Shown: in pieces, positions 49,133 to 63,664 of the stretch
Layout: every line of letters begins with the position of its first letter
How positions within the stretch are numbered: the stretch's first letter is position 1
Made by a program: the position numbers and the translations under genes
DNA from: Iris pallida
Taxonomy: Eukaryota; Streptophyta; Magnoliopsida; Asparagales; Iridaceae
Direction: 5' to 3'
DNA length: 64,000 nt
Assembly: GCA_029216955.1 (NCBI GenBank)
Contig: JANAVB010015600.1
Location: 31,851,554 to 31,915,553 of the forward strand
The notes under the pieces: generated by a model
Database searches by the model: none
Told to the model about the DNA's origin: nothing
The model's input: only the letters and a program-made list of their open reading frames with translations

Positions 49133-49955
49133 GATCTCAATGAAAAGCCTGAGAATGAGATCCTTCTTCCAACTTGTAATGGTCCAAAGCCTCCAAATCC
49201 TTGCTAGCTAGCTTCTATAGACCTCCTCTACACTAGGAGAGTGTGATGCAAAAGACTAAGCTCAATTTAGAGTTGATTTGGAGAAAGGGGGTAATTTTGG
49301 GGAAGAACGTTATTAGGGTTTAAGGAGGCTATGTAAAAGAGGGAAGGGGGTGTCAATATGTGTTTATATAGGGGAGGGGATAGCTTGATGGCAGCCAAGA
49401 ATCATTTCTAGGGTTAGGGTTAAGTTTCATGAGGTTTGAAGGCCTCTAGCTAGTTTAATTCAAGACTTTCTAGTAAAGGCCTATAGCTAAAATATCTTTT
49501 CTTAACAAATATCCTACTTTAAACTAATATCTAGATATTCCTAACCTTGTCATGATGGAAACTTCTAATCTAATATCTAGGCTCATGGATAATATCTAGA
49601 TTAGGGTAATCCTATGTTAAGGCCTAATTTAACACTTAGCACATTTTCCAATGATCAAAGTCCTAATTAATATAAAAGTCACCAAATGACCAAAATATCT
49701 TTAGGCTAAAAAGTTATAATTAGTCATTCTAATCACATGGTTAGGTCTCCATGATCATGGTTAGTCTCTAGGTCAAGTAGTCTCTAGGGTTACACTAGCA
49801 AAACACTAAAATCACAATTTACTATTTTAAATAGAATTAAATTAATTAAAATTCACCAAAAATTACTAACATGATTTAAATCCTATTATTCAATGGCCAA
49901 TTTTACAAAAGTCCAAAATTACCCTCATTTTAGGAAAGTGGTGGTTATACTATTT
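49133..49955. repeat. Loop of the palindrome
   Basis: Unpaired spacer of about 820 bases between the arms. It is an inverted copy of 44934-45741. No coding sequence is visible. Confidence 0.8.
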
Positions 49956-53644
<3,689 letters not shown>

Positions 53645-54300
53645 GTTTGGCTTGAACACAAATCTCACATTTGTGTTTATCATTTATAGGAGTCTTAGGA
53701 ATAAGATCTAAGTTCATCATTCTTTTAATACATCCTAAATTTACATGACCTAGTCTGCCATGTCAAACCTTAGAGGATTCAACATTTGCAACAACCAAAG
53801 AAATATTTGAAATTTTATGCTCAGTAGAAAAGAATGTACCTTTGGATTGAACATGTCTAAGGTGTTCTTGGAATTCATGAATTTGGTCATTGATAGGTTT
53901 ATTATCTACCATGGCATATCTGTTGAATGTAGAGGAACTGAATCTTTCAATTCCATCATCATCATAACCATATTCATCTTCCAAAGCATCCTAGAGTTCT
54001 TTTGCGCTTTTATATTCAAAAAATATGTCATAGAGACTTAGACATAGCGCTTAAGATTCTATGGAAGCAGTGGTAGTCTATTTCCTTAGGGGTCTTAGGT
54101 TCGATAGATGAAGAGGACTTGGATACCCCTATGTCAGACTCAGTTTCATCAGAATTATTTGTAATGGATGTGGACCCATCAATGGCAGAAATCAATCCTA
54201 AAGTGGTAAGCCAAAACTTCATCTGGCTCTGCCACCTCTTGAAATAAGTGCCATTGAACTTTGCAGGTTGGGCAGTAAAGGTCTCTTCCTTGACAGTCAT
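53645..54300 (-). pseudogene. Copia gag start joined to a pre-integrase fragment
   Basis: The ATG at 54300 opens a copia gag with FNGTYFKRWQSQMKFWLTTL. After breaks (about 54028, 53985) comes YAMVDNKPINDQIHEFQEHL, then EHKISNISLVVANVESSKV, a stop where Trp is expected, and [20 protein letters not shown] with CEICVQA, the GAG-pre-integrase motif. So most of gag, the zinc knuckle and the protease have been deleted between them. The fragment is cut at 53645 by the palindrome. The rest of a pol on the same strand appears only at 11105. Confidence 0.82.
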
Positions 54301-55295
54301 GATTTCTAAAAGTCTGTAAAAAGTTTATATTTACTCAATAAGATGGCTTAAACTAAAAATTAATAATTCAAATGATTTTAGTAATAGACCTTTAAAATTT
54401 TAGTTTTCCAAGTTTTGATAAGATTGGGAGAGCTGTAGGGGCCGGATCCCAGCAAGCGGAGGTTTATTAGGAACACTTAAGTACCGGTCCCTTAGACGAT
54501 TTTTGGCTTTGTTGACAAAAGGGCCCCTTCGGCTTGTACCCAAACAAATCACTACTTTAGAATTTTAAAATTAAAGGAATTTTACTAAATCAATTAAATG
54601 TTTACTTTAGCCTAAATTATAATATTGAGTAAGGGAACTACTCAACTAGTATTGACAAAATGTACTAGCATATAATGTTTGTCTAAGGTATCAATTTATA
54701 AAAGACAATTGATAGTAGCAGTCTTATTAACAGAGACCCACAATGTACGAAGACAATTGTATAAAAGTTAACAGTAGTGAAAATAATTTTGGCAAAGCAA
54801 CTATTTAAACAAAGAAAATATATATATTGGTAAAGCTTGTTAACAGAGGCTTGTGTAAACTAGGCAAATATTTATAGGAGGCAAATATTTAAACAAGCAA
54901 ATAAGTTTGGTAAAGTAACAGTAGTAATTTAGTAATTTAAATAAGCAAATATTTAAAGGAGGCTTGTTATTAGAATTTTGCAAATATGTAAAGAACTAAA
55001 TTTTAATAGTAAATGAATTGTAGATGTTGAACAAAAATGCCTACAAAACAAAGATGCTACCAGTAAGCAAATTTGCTTACAAAGATGCTAACCGGACTGA
55101 CGGTGAGCAAATTAACTAAATTATTTATTTAAAGCAAAGATTCTAATAGTAAGCAAATTAACCAGATTATTTATTTAAAACGAAGATGCTAACAGAAAGC
55201 AAACTGTTTATTTATTTAAAACAAAGATGCTAACAAAAAGCAAACTGTTTATATATGTTAATTGTACTAACAATATGTTGTTCTAACTCTTAGAT
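54301..55295 (-). mobile_element. Copia leader between LTR copy B and gag
   Basis: Non-coding leader of about 1 kb. A tandem repeat at about 55020-55255 has five variants of AAAGATGCTAACAGTAAGCAAATT with a TTATTTATTTAAA spacer. A standard copia primer site (TGGTATCAGAGC-like) was not found next to the LTR. Confidence 0.6.
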
Positions 55296-56091
55296 TGTTA
55301 GATTTTTTTTACTTTTCTTCCTTAAAATCTGCAATAAAATAAAATTTAAATTAAAGGTTACGGGCCTCCGGGAAAGTCGCGCACGTAGCACTGCCCTAAG
55401 AGTTAATTCGGGTCTATGTGCAGACTTTGTCCGAATGCTCCTAGTGGTAAACTCTTCGCTCCACCGAAATCTTCTTGCCACACACGACGTAGAAAGAGTG
55501 ACCCTCGTCTTAGCTCTTCCCAGAGCAACAACAAAGAACAGCGAGATTCAGGAAGATAAAATTTAGAGAGAGTATGGACGTAAGGTTTTCAGTGTGTTTG
55601 AAGGAATGAAGAATGCCTCAATATATAGGCTGTTGTGTTTATCACCAATGTACAGAAAAATAAATGACATTAAATTTGATGTTACAAATTAAAGAAATGT
55701 GAACCATATGGTTCAAAGAATCTGGACGGAATTTGAAGTATCCAACGTTACAAAAAATAAATGAATAGAAATGGTCAAAAAAATTCAATGAGGAGCAAAA
55801 TGTTTTTTAGGGTCCCAGCCCGAACCCGAAGAGGAAATCGAATCGACATTCGACGTCCACAGATGTAGGCACGTACCACACCCATTACGCACGCCGAACC
55901 GAACCAAGCCGAGCCGAGCCAGGCACTGCGGCGATGCGCGCGTGTGGCCCATAGGATACCCACACAAGATAATTAATGTGGCAACAAAGAGGAAGGCATT
56001 ATATGCACAACCACTCCTTTTATCCCAGCCGATGTGGGACTATATAGGGAAAGAAAGGAATTTGAGCTTTTGCTGGTAGCATCAGCTAATA
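55296..56091 (-). mobile_element. Copia LTR, copy B
   Basis: 796 bases, homologous to 8886-9642 throughout. It ends TCTAACA in element sense at 55296 and starts TATTAGCTGATGC at 56091 (TG mutated to TA). Polypurine GGGGGGAT adjoins at 56092. A TATA motif lies at about 55620. It serves as 3' LTR of the pol at 56850-58055 and has a copia gag on its other side. Confidence 0.87.
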
Positions 56092-56849
56092 ATCCCCCCA
56101 ATGGTCAAAATACAAGGTAATAGAGGGAAGGAAAACAAGAAAAGAATAAGAGAATTTTGGGCAGTTGTATACTATGCATAAATGAGATAGACTACACCCT
56201 TGAATATCACATAGTGACTATTGTCTTTGTCTGAAGAAAAACTTGATGGACTACGCCTTGAATCATTCTTCTTGAACCAGACTAAGAAAATAGCACACAT
56301 AGTATGTTAGAGGTACTTGGGTCTATCGGTTGGCATGTTTGGTTGGCCATGTACACTTTTATATATTCCTAAGATTTGTCTAGGATAGCCTTGTCCTATA
56401 GTCGTGGCTTTTATGACCTCTCAAATAGGTTTCTCATTGGTTGGTGATTGGAATCAACCCTGCATATCATGTTTGGACTTATTAAGAGGTTAAACTCAGC
56501 CTATCCATATCACACAAGGAACACTGTTACCATAGGGATGGGGTATCAATGTATATATGTACAGCCTCTTGGGCTTTTACTTTAGGAGAATTAAATCTCA
56601 AGGTCAGTGTTCCATAATAGTCACCTAGTTCTGCTTGTTTCTACCCGTTGAACCGGCTTCTTGGGATCTCCAGTCAGATACGGTTGGTTGCCACTGCTGG
56701 TGACTAAACTATAGGCTTAACCCCATTCCCTTCGATGATTCTAGGATCAATGTCCTAGACAGACCCTTCGTCAAGTGGTCTGCAAGGTTCTTTTCTGACT
56801 TTATATAGTCAAGAACCATGTATTTGACTAGTAGCCTCTTTATTGACTT
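56092..56849 (-). mobile_element. Copia 3' untranslated region, copy B
   Basis: Same non-coding sequence as 9643-10323, with scattered substitutions and indels. No separate features. Confidence 0.75.
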
Positions 56850-58055
56850 GAAGCGCAGATGTAGATGCTTTTCATCTTAGCATTCACAGAATCATGCTTT
56901 AGTAGTTCTATAACAAAATTTATTATTATTATATTTTATAGAAATTGCAGGAACAGGATGAACAGAAACTGGTATATGCATAATAAGATTTCTAAGCCAT
57001 TCTGCTTCTGTATAAGTAGTATCCAAGGCTATCATTTCAGAGTCCATTGTACTTCTGGCTATGATAGTTTGTTTACATGATCGCCAGGAGATCGCAGCTC
57101 CTGCAAAGGTCAAACATATCCAGTAGTGGATTTCACATCATGTGAATTAATTACCCAATTTGTATCTGAGTAACCTTCTATGATATCAGGGTGTCTAGTA
57201 TAATGAAGTTTATAATAAAGAGTACCCTTAAGATATCTAAATTCTTTGTCCAATGCAGTCCAATGTGACTGGTTTGGTTACTAGTATATCTACTTAGTCT
57301 CCCAATGGCAAATGCTATGTTAGGTCTGGTCCTATTAGTTATGTACATAAGGGATCCTATCATTTGTGTATATCTATGTTGTTCTATAGGAGATCCATCA
57401 TACTTCTTTAGAACAACATTAATGTCATAGGGTGTAAGGGCAGATTTTTTATATCAAAATACTCAAACTTTCTTAGCATTTTCTCGATTAAATGTTCTAA
57501 GGATAGAGTATAGCCCTCTTTGCATTTGGACACTTACATTCCTAGGATCATGTTTGCTTCAACTAGGCCTTTCATATCAAACTGGTTAGATAAATAATTA
57601 TTAGTATTATTTATCAGTTCTAGTAAAGATCCTAGAATAAGGATATCATCATCATACAAGCATAAGATGACACAACTTCCATTTGTATTTTTAGAATACA
57701 AACATTTGTCACATTCATTTGGCACAAAACCAAATTCTAAAATAACTTTGTGAAATTTGTTGTGCCATTACTGGGGAGCTTGTTTTAGGCCATAAAGAGA
57801 TTTAACTAATTTATAGACCTTCTTTTCTTGACCTTTATTAATGAAGCCTTCAGGTTGTTCCATATATATATCTCTTCTTCTAAATCTCCAATTAGGAATG
57901 CTGTCTTTACATCTATTTGATGGATCAGAATATCATGAATGGAAGCTAGGGCTAGGAGGGTTCTAATAGAAGTGATCCTAGCTATATGAGAGTAGGTATG
58001 AAAATAATCTAATCCTTTTTTCTAGGTAAAACCTTAGGCTACTAATCTAGCCTTG
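56850..58055 (-). pseudogene. Copia pol fragment: reverse transcriptase and RNase H, copy B
   Basis: In minus sense: ARITSIRTLLALASIHDILI, HQMDVKTAFLIGDLEEEIYM, then KLVKSLYGLKQAPQ with a stop for the next codon, then CVILCLYDDDILILG (the YVDD-type box as YDDD), MIGSLMYITNRTRPNIAFA and MDSEMIALDTTYTEAEWLR. These are the RT and RNase H blocks of Ty1/copia in order, with frameshifts between. The 5' side is interrupted in the KARLVAKG region by the CACTA terminus at 58056. Confidence 0.9.
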
Positions 58056-58069
58056 CACTACAAAAAAAG

Positions 58070-58260
58070 TGACCTTTTGGGACGACATTATTTGATACAC
58101 AATTTTTATGAGTCCTAAATAATATTATTTGGGACACAAAGTAATATCATTTAGGACGCATTGTTTTTCGACCCTGATAATATTTACTTATTTTGGACTG
58201 AACTTTATTCCGTCCCAAATAGAATTTCAGCCTGTCCCAAATAGTTTGGCGGGAAATAAA
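58070..58260. repeat. Subterminal repeats of the second CACTA element
   Basis: At least six copies of TTTGGGAC, TTTAGGAC or GTCCCAAA in both orientations over about 190 bases, next to the terminus. This is the usual place for transposase-binding sites. Confidence 0.7.
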
Positions 58261-58662
58261 AAAACACCCGGGTAATTTTTTTGGCCAAAATTTGAATTTA
58301 GGATTAACTATTGGATTATAAGTCAATATTTGGATTTTAGTTTAGTATTTTACTTGGCATAAATTATAATACAAATATTATAGTTAATTTATTATTTAAT
58401 TATTGGTTGGTTGTATTTATTGGATGGTGCTTTTGTATGTATTTAATTAGATCCTTGGACTATTAAATTTAACCCACTTAAATTGAACTTAGCTATTGGG
58501 CCAAGCCCTTAGTATCTATGTTAAAAATTTGGCTCCATCATTAAAAAAAATTTGCTTTAGTTTTTTGCCAAAACCCGCGAACACCTCCCTTCCGCCCCAA
58601 AAAAATCTCGCTGAAACCTTTTCCAAAAAGTTCTACTCCCAAAACTTTATATTTTCCAAAAA

Positions 58663-58738
58663 ATCTCTGCCGTCGCACCCGTGCTGGAACCGCCACTCCC
58701 CGCGCTGGAACTGCCGATGGAACCCTATCATCAGGTTA
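58663..58738. repeat. Exact 76-bp direct repeat, copy 1
   Basis: ATCTCTGCCGTCGCACCCGT to CCCTATCATCAGGTTA is identical at 60413-60488, 1750 bases away, while the flanks differ. It ends in a possible splice donor CAG|GTTA. Confidence 0.95.
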
Positions 58739-58859
58739 CACCTCTCTCCTCCTTCCTCTCTCTCTCTCTCCTCCTCCCCCTCCCCACCTCCTCCTCCGCC
58801 GCCTCCTGCCGCGGTTCCCGAATCCCCTGCCTTACTTCCGCCTCCCTCTCCCTCTCCCT

Positions 58860-59335
58860 CATGTGGGTCATTCACTCTTGCAAGTCCAACGGCGAGGTCC
58901 AGCTCTCCTCTGTAGGGAGAGAGAGGACTCCCTCCTCCTCCTAAAGTGTGCCCAGGAGTTGAAGAAGAAGGGGATGGAGTTCGATCTGCTCACCTCTTCG
59001 AGATCGAGAGTTAGGGCTTCCTTTTTCACACTTCCTTTGTTGTAGTCGAATCTAGGGTTTCGATTCATCCATTAATTTAGGGTTGGGGTTAGGGTTCCCG
59101 TGTTCGTTCTCTTCTCCGTGACATGGGTGAGAGTCGTGGTATCTAACGACGAAGGTGAGTACTTAATTTTGTTTTAGTAATCTTATTTGCTTTAATTTTG
59201 GGCGTTTTTGCAACGTTTTTGCAAATTTTGCAAATATATACAAGGAGGAAATGGAAGGAGAAGGGACTGACAAGGACGCCGACAGTGGAATCGAAAGGGA
59301 CGATGATGAAGACGAGGAGGAAGAAGAAGGTATAA
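58860..59335 (+). pseudogene. Exon-like fragment(s) of an unrecognised gene
   Basis: The plus strand has a GC-rich, pyrimidine-rich leader (58740-58860), an ATG at 58863 with an open frame of 60 codons, and a second open piece at 59251-59327 encoding MEGEGTDKDADSGIERDDDE and a run of Glu, followed by a possible donor G|GTATAAC. It looks like the 5' end of a plant gene, with an acidic N-terminus. No family was recognised, and continuity between the pieces is not shown. Confidence 0.35.
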
Positions 59336-59459
59336 CAATTTTAGAGTTTCATAGAATTTTTTTGGTGGAAATTGAAAGTAACGGAAAGAATCCACCTATA
59401 GGCATGATTCATGCATGTCATTTTGCAGGATTGTTGTTGTTGAATATTTACAGGTAGAT

Positions 59460-61384
59460 GCATCATGCACACAACTTCTCTTCTATCTTTAGTGATAAAA
59501 TTCTAAAGTACTTATCTTAGTCCGAGCTATCAAACCATCCATCACAGACAATCCTACCTGATAACGAGACTTACTAAAAAAAATTTCTAGCATTTCCCTG
59601 GTTCAATCCCTTTTCTCGTTTATTTGCTTTTTTATATGGAACTGAGTCGTGCTTAAATTAATTTATATTTTTATGGAATGCTATTTATAAAATTTATGAG
59701 GTTCTTTCACCTTTATATCTTTGTAATCAAAATTCCGAAGTTTATGTTTTTTGTTACGGGGTAGATTAGTACTGCAGTTGGCGGAACAAGTACATTTTAT
59801 GGATTTCATCATGGTATGTTTTGTTATTTTCAAGTTACATCTCTTAGGACTATTTTTTTCTAGATTGTTTATTTATGTTATTGATATATTGTGCATTATA
59901 TGATGTGTGAGACATTATTGTATTTATAGTTGCGATACTCCTACATTTTAGTTTATTTTCTTTAAAATTCAATAAGAAAACTAAGTAGAGTTCAAATTTC
60001 AGATTATCGTATATACCAAAAGTTTTTAATATTGAATCTAAGACCTTGAATGTTGCTTTAAGTCTTTAAAATTTCGATTACTTGCAAATGCATGTGCATT
60101 TGCCTTGTCTGTATATGATAGGTTTTTTTTATCGTATATCAAGTTGTTCCAGTTTATATGCTAAATAGTATATGAAATGACTCAAAATAGAGAAGAAAAA
60201 GTTTCAAACTATTTGAAGTTGAAATTCAAAACTGAAGTCCAATTGGTTCTAAAGGGTATATATAGTCATTGGATCAGGTATCATCAATCTAGTCAAGTTT
60301 CTATAGCCTATAGGAGACTGTAAAAAATAGAAAATCTTGTTTTGGTCTATTTACACTACATTTTGCATACTCATTGATACTTGCATTGAGAATGTCAATG
60401 ACCATAACTAACATCTCTGCCGTCGCACCCGTGCTGGAACCGCCACTCCCCGCGCTGGAACTGCCGATGGAACCCTATCATCAGGTTATCCTCTCTTTTC
60501 TTCTTCTCTCAAACATCCTCCGTTCGAATCTCCTTCACACCCGTTGATGGAACCGCTGCCATTCGGATCTCCTTCACACCTCTCCCGCCCCGCTTGATGA
60601 TGATGCAACGAATGGAGATGATGGAGAACCTCTTGTTTATTTTCTAGGATTTATTTCGTAGGATTTGGTTTTTTTTATTTTCTAGGGTTCAGACTTGAAA
60701 TTATTCACCATTTTTTGGATTTGCACTTGTTTATTTTCTAGGGTTTAATCTCTATTGAGAATTCTCTCGTTTGATTAGATTTGCATTTAAAGTATTTTGA
60801 AATTATTCACAAGCTCAATAATTTCCAGAAGACTGACTAAATTACTTTGAATTTTTTGTTTTAGAAATAAGAACTCAAGCTCGATAATTTCTCCGAATAA
60901 GTCTTTAATGGCCTATAAACAAGTTACAAATTGACATAAGCTTCCAAAAGAATAAAGAATATATTGTTGTAAATTGCATTGTTTGTATCACATGGTATAT
61001 GTAATCATAAGTGTTTGATTGTAGGTACCTAGCAGTTTGGTGTTTGGAACATGATACTCTTAAGCATGACACGTGGTTAAAACAAGTCTAGTATAGGTGG
61101 GAAAGTTAATGTTCTAGATGAACACCTACAGAATGAGAGGGGTCCATGAAGACGATTGTCACATCACTCAAATCTATTAGTAACATAAGCTATATTTCAT
61201 TGATGCTCTAACAGAGGACCATATTCGTGTATGTATCTGTATATGACATGTTGCTGACATGACACTTCCTCGATATTTTTTCAAATATGGTTCTCCCATA
61301 TTAGGTTCCAAAGGGACCTAACATATGTTTGACATTGACCATAAACATGCCAAACGTATTTGAGGTATGAGAAACTAACATTAT
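59460..61384. other. AT-rich, intron-like sequence without recognised genes
   Basis: Apart from the 76-bp repeat and its CT-rich follow-up, only AT-rich, T-biased sequence with no long frame is seen. It would fit introns of a captured or resident gene. Confidence 0.4.
60413..60488. repeat. Exact 76-bp direct repeat, copy 2
   Basis: Identical to 58663-58738. It is followed by a different CT-rich stretch (60489-60600) that resembles another 5' leader. Confidence 0.95.
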
Positions 61385-61558
61385 TCAAATCTTGTATGCA
61401 AACAGATGAGAGCCAATTTCCAGAGACATCAGGAAGTGCTTCCAAAAGGAGAGATTTATGGAAGCAGAATGATAAAATAAAAAAAGGAGAAGAACACTCA
61501 TATTAGGATGGACAAAGTTTCTTTTTTTGGCCTTCTTTTCTTGTAAATGCAACCTAAC

Positions 61559-61639
61559 CTGATGTGTGAAAGTCTCTTCTTGCCTTAGCATGGCCGTCCT
61601 CATGTTTTCTTTCTCATACTGTTCCAGGTATCTCCCCAT
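61559..61639 (-). pseudogene. Exon fragment resembling plant proteins with an ML..E.TF..QV motif (DUF863-like)
   Basis: The minus strand reads MGRYLEQYEKENMRTAMLRQ, then EETFTHQ, and reaches a possible donor CAG|GTTAGG at 61559. A conserved plant segment of the form MLxxExxFxxQVxELHRLY begins in this way. The rest of that motif would be in a next exon that is not visible. Opposite in strand to the neighbouring pieces. The match is from memory of the family and short, so confidence is low. Confidence 0.4.
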
Positions 61640-63457
61640 GAAGGAATTAATCCTGAGATTGCAAAGTTGTTACAAGAAAGCTGGAATATCTGTCCTTCAA
61701 CGTTCTACTTCTGCACATAGAGTATTTTGCATCAGTGACAATGGCACCACAATTTCAAAGGGATACATACAAAGTAAGAACCCGTATTTTTTTAGTGAAA
61801 GGTCCTTTTAAATTTGTTTGTCTACTTAACAATAATTTGGTTCTTTTATCACAAAGGACTTGTAGCTCCCCTGATTTCTTGATTCAAGTTAAGCATCAAC
61901 CGCATGCATGGATACATCTCAGGAATATATATGACCAGTTTTTAGCGAACAATTTACCTTCATAATAGCTAGCGAGTCATGTTTCAAGTAATTATATTTC
62001 AACACCATTTTCTTGGAACATATATAATTCAGCAAGTTAAGTTGTAACTAGGTGTAAAAAAAATAAAAACTAGTTTCAGCTCACAAAAATAAGAACCCAG
62101 TGACGACAAGAAAGGATTAAATTAAATTTTACCCATGCATACAGTACAAGACAACTTACAGTAACAAGAGCCACCGTGATTATGTGTTGTTTGCTCATGA
62201 AATTTATATTAGGATATTGGCATATAATAGAAGAAACATTTTTGGCTCTTGAAGATTCAAGCAAGACTAGCTAGCAGCTTAAATACCTTCAACATATATA
62301 TATTAACTCACATAAGTTCTAATAACAAAACCTTTCTCCAACACACTCTTCTTGAAATCAAAACCCATTAAAGAATAGATTAGTATTCTCTTAGTAGTGG
62401 ACAGTTAGAGAAGGCTTACTATGAATTTATGGGCAGTCTTGTTTAGCACCGAGTGCAAAGAAACAAGTACTCTCCTCTGTATCTCAATTTGGAGCTTAGT
62501 TTCCTCAGCTGACAAAACAAGCACCTCTAGCTCCCCCTTATATTCCCAATTACTAACGTGGCATCAAAAGATTCTCTCGACAGACTCCCACCCATCATAT
62601 TATTTTATTAGGCTCCATCGATCGCAGTCAGTCGAAGCATGCATATATATGAGGCTGAGGAAAGAAAGAAAGATGCCATCCTATAGCGATCGAGAGGTAG
62701 CTAGCTAGAAAAATATATATATATTAAACTAAGGAAAAGAGAGTCCCCACTTCAGCAGTTATCCACTCTAGTTACTTATTCAAAAATTATAGGGCACTAC
62801 TACAAACGAACTGAAAAAAGAAAGAAAGAATTAAAGAAGCAAACAGATGAGAGCCAAACCTGCAACGACACTTCACATGGAAATTATATGATCGGCACCA
62901 GTAGTTGTTGTCTCGCCACATATAATAACTACTTCCTCTCTGTCCCTACACTACTTGTATGCATGTGTTACGTGTACATGTGTGTGTGCTAATAAGGATG
63001 TACATCTTGAGAGATGGTGGGGGAGGTGTGCGTGTATGATCAAGGCCGGCCCGGCGAGTTGGATTACCCAATCCGGAACTAATTTTGTTTGCCTCTTAAT
63101 CCTTATTTTAGTCCGATCCTGAAGGGTCACCCGTCATTCGGGCCTCTTGTAGGATCATGCTGATCATAAGGGTTGCTATAAGAGAGGAGGTTATCTAAAT
63201 CCGAAATGTTATCTAGTTTATCCCTGAGCAGGCTCTGTGTATGATATATAAATTATTTGTGATTTGCTTTGTACCTCTATTCTTGCTGCATCATAATTCT
63301 GATAGTCGAGCATATAATGTAGACATGGTTTTGAAATTTGGATAATATAATGGCTTCTAACAATCTAAAGTATACAAACAACACTAAGGGATGTTTTATT
63401 CTATTCTTTATGGCTTTGGTTCAATTGCACATCATGAGTTGACTCTCTTCCTTACAG
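61640..63457. other. Region without a supported gene
   Basis: Only short frames and A/T-rich sequence. CACTACTACAAACGAAC at 62795 resembles a CACTA terminus. A 19-base string GCAAACAGATGAGAGCCAA occurs here at about 62839 and also at about 61399. Nothing else can be supported. Confidence 0.4.
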
Positions 63458-63664
63458 TCTGACCTTAATCAGGCTATCTCAATGGTTTCATATTATGCTT
63501 CTTCATCTGATCCTACAAAAGTTCGTGGCAAAACTGTCTATATTCAATACTCAAATCGGCAAGAAATCGTGAACAACAAGAGCACTGATGTTGCTGGGAA
63601 TGCCTTGCTCATAACAATTGAAGGTGTTGAAGCTGGTGATGTCAGCATAGATGTTATTCATCTG
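63458..63664 (+). pseudogene. Polypyrimidine tract-binding protein homolog, single exon
   Basis: The 69-codon exon runs from acceptor CTTACAG to donor CTG|GTAAGC and encodes SDLNQAISMVSYYASSSDPT, KVRGKTVYIQYSNRQEIVNN and VSIDVIHL. This is the end of RRM1, the linker and start of RRM2 of the plant PTB homologs (PTBP1/2 type), RNA-binding proteins that regulate splicing. The exon has no stop, and its borders match the gene's known exon structure as far as I recall. No upstream RRM1 exon (HLRNLPW type) was found back to 61000, and the next exon (VFSAFG type) is not seen in the following 330 bases. It may be a captured exon or the edge of a resident gene. Confidence 0.75.

Noticed and set aside
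58740..58860. Minus-strand Gly/Glu-rich frame (58633-58875)
   Set aside because: Antisense of a CT-rich 5' leader; composition artefact.
62980..63260. Possible tRNA or small RNA gene around GGCCGGCCCGGCGAG and GGTCACCCGTCATTCGGG
   Set aside because: No cloverleaf with A and B boxes could be formed by eye.
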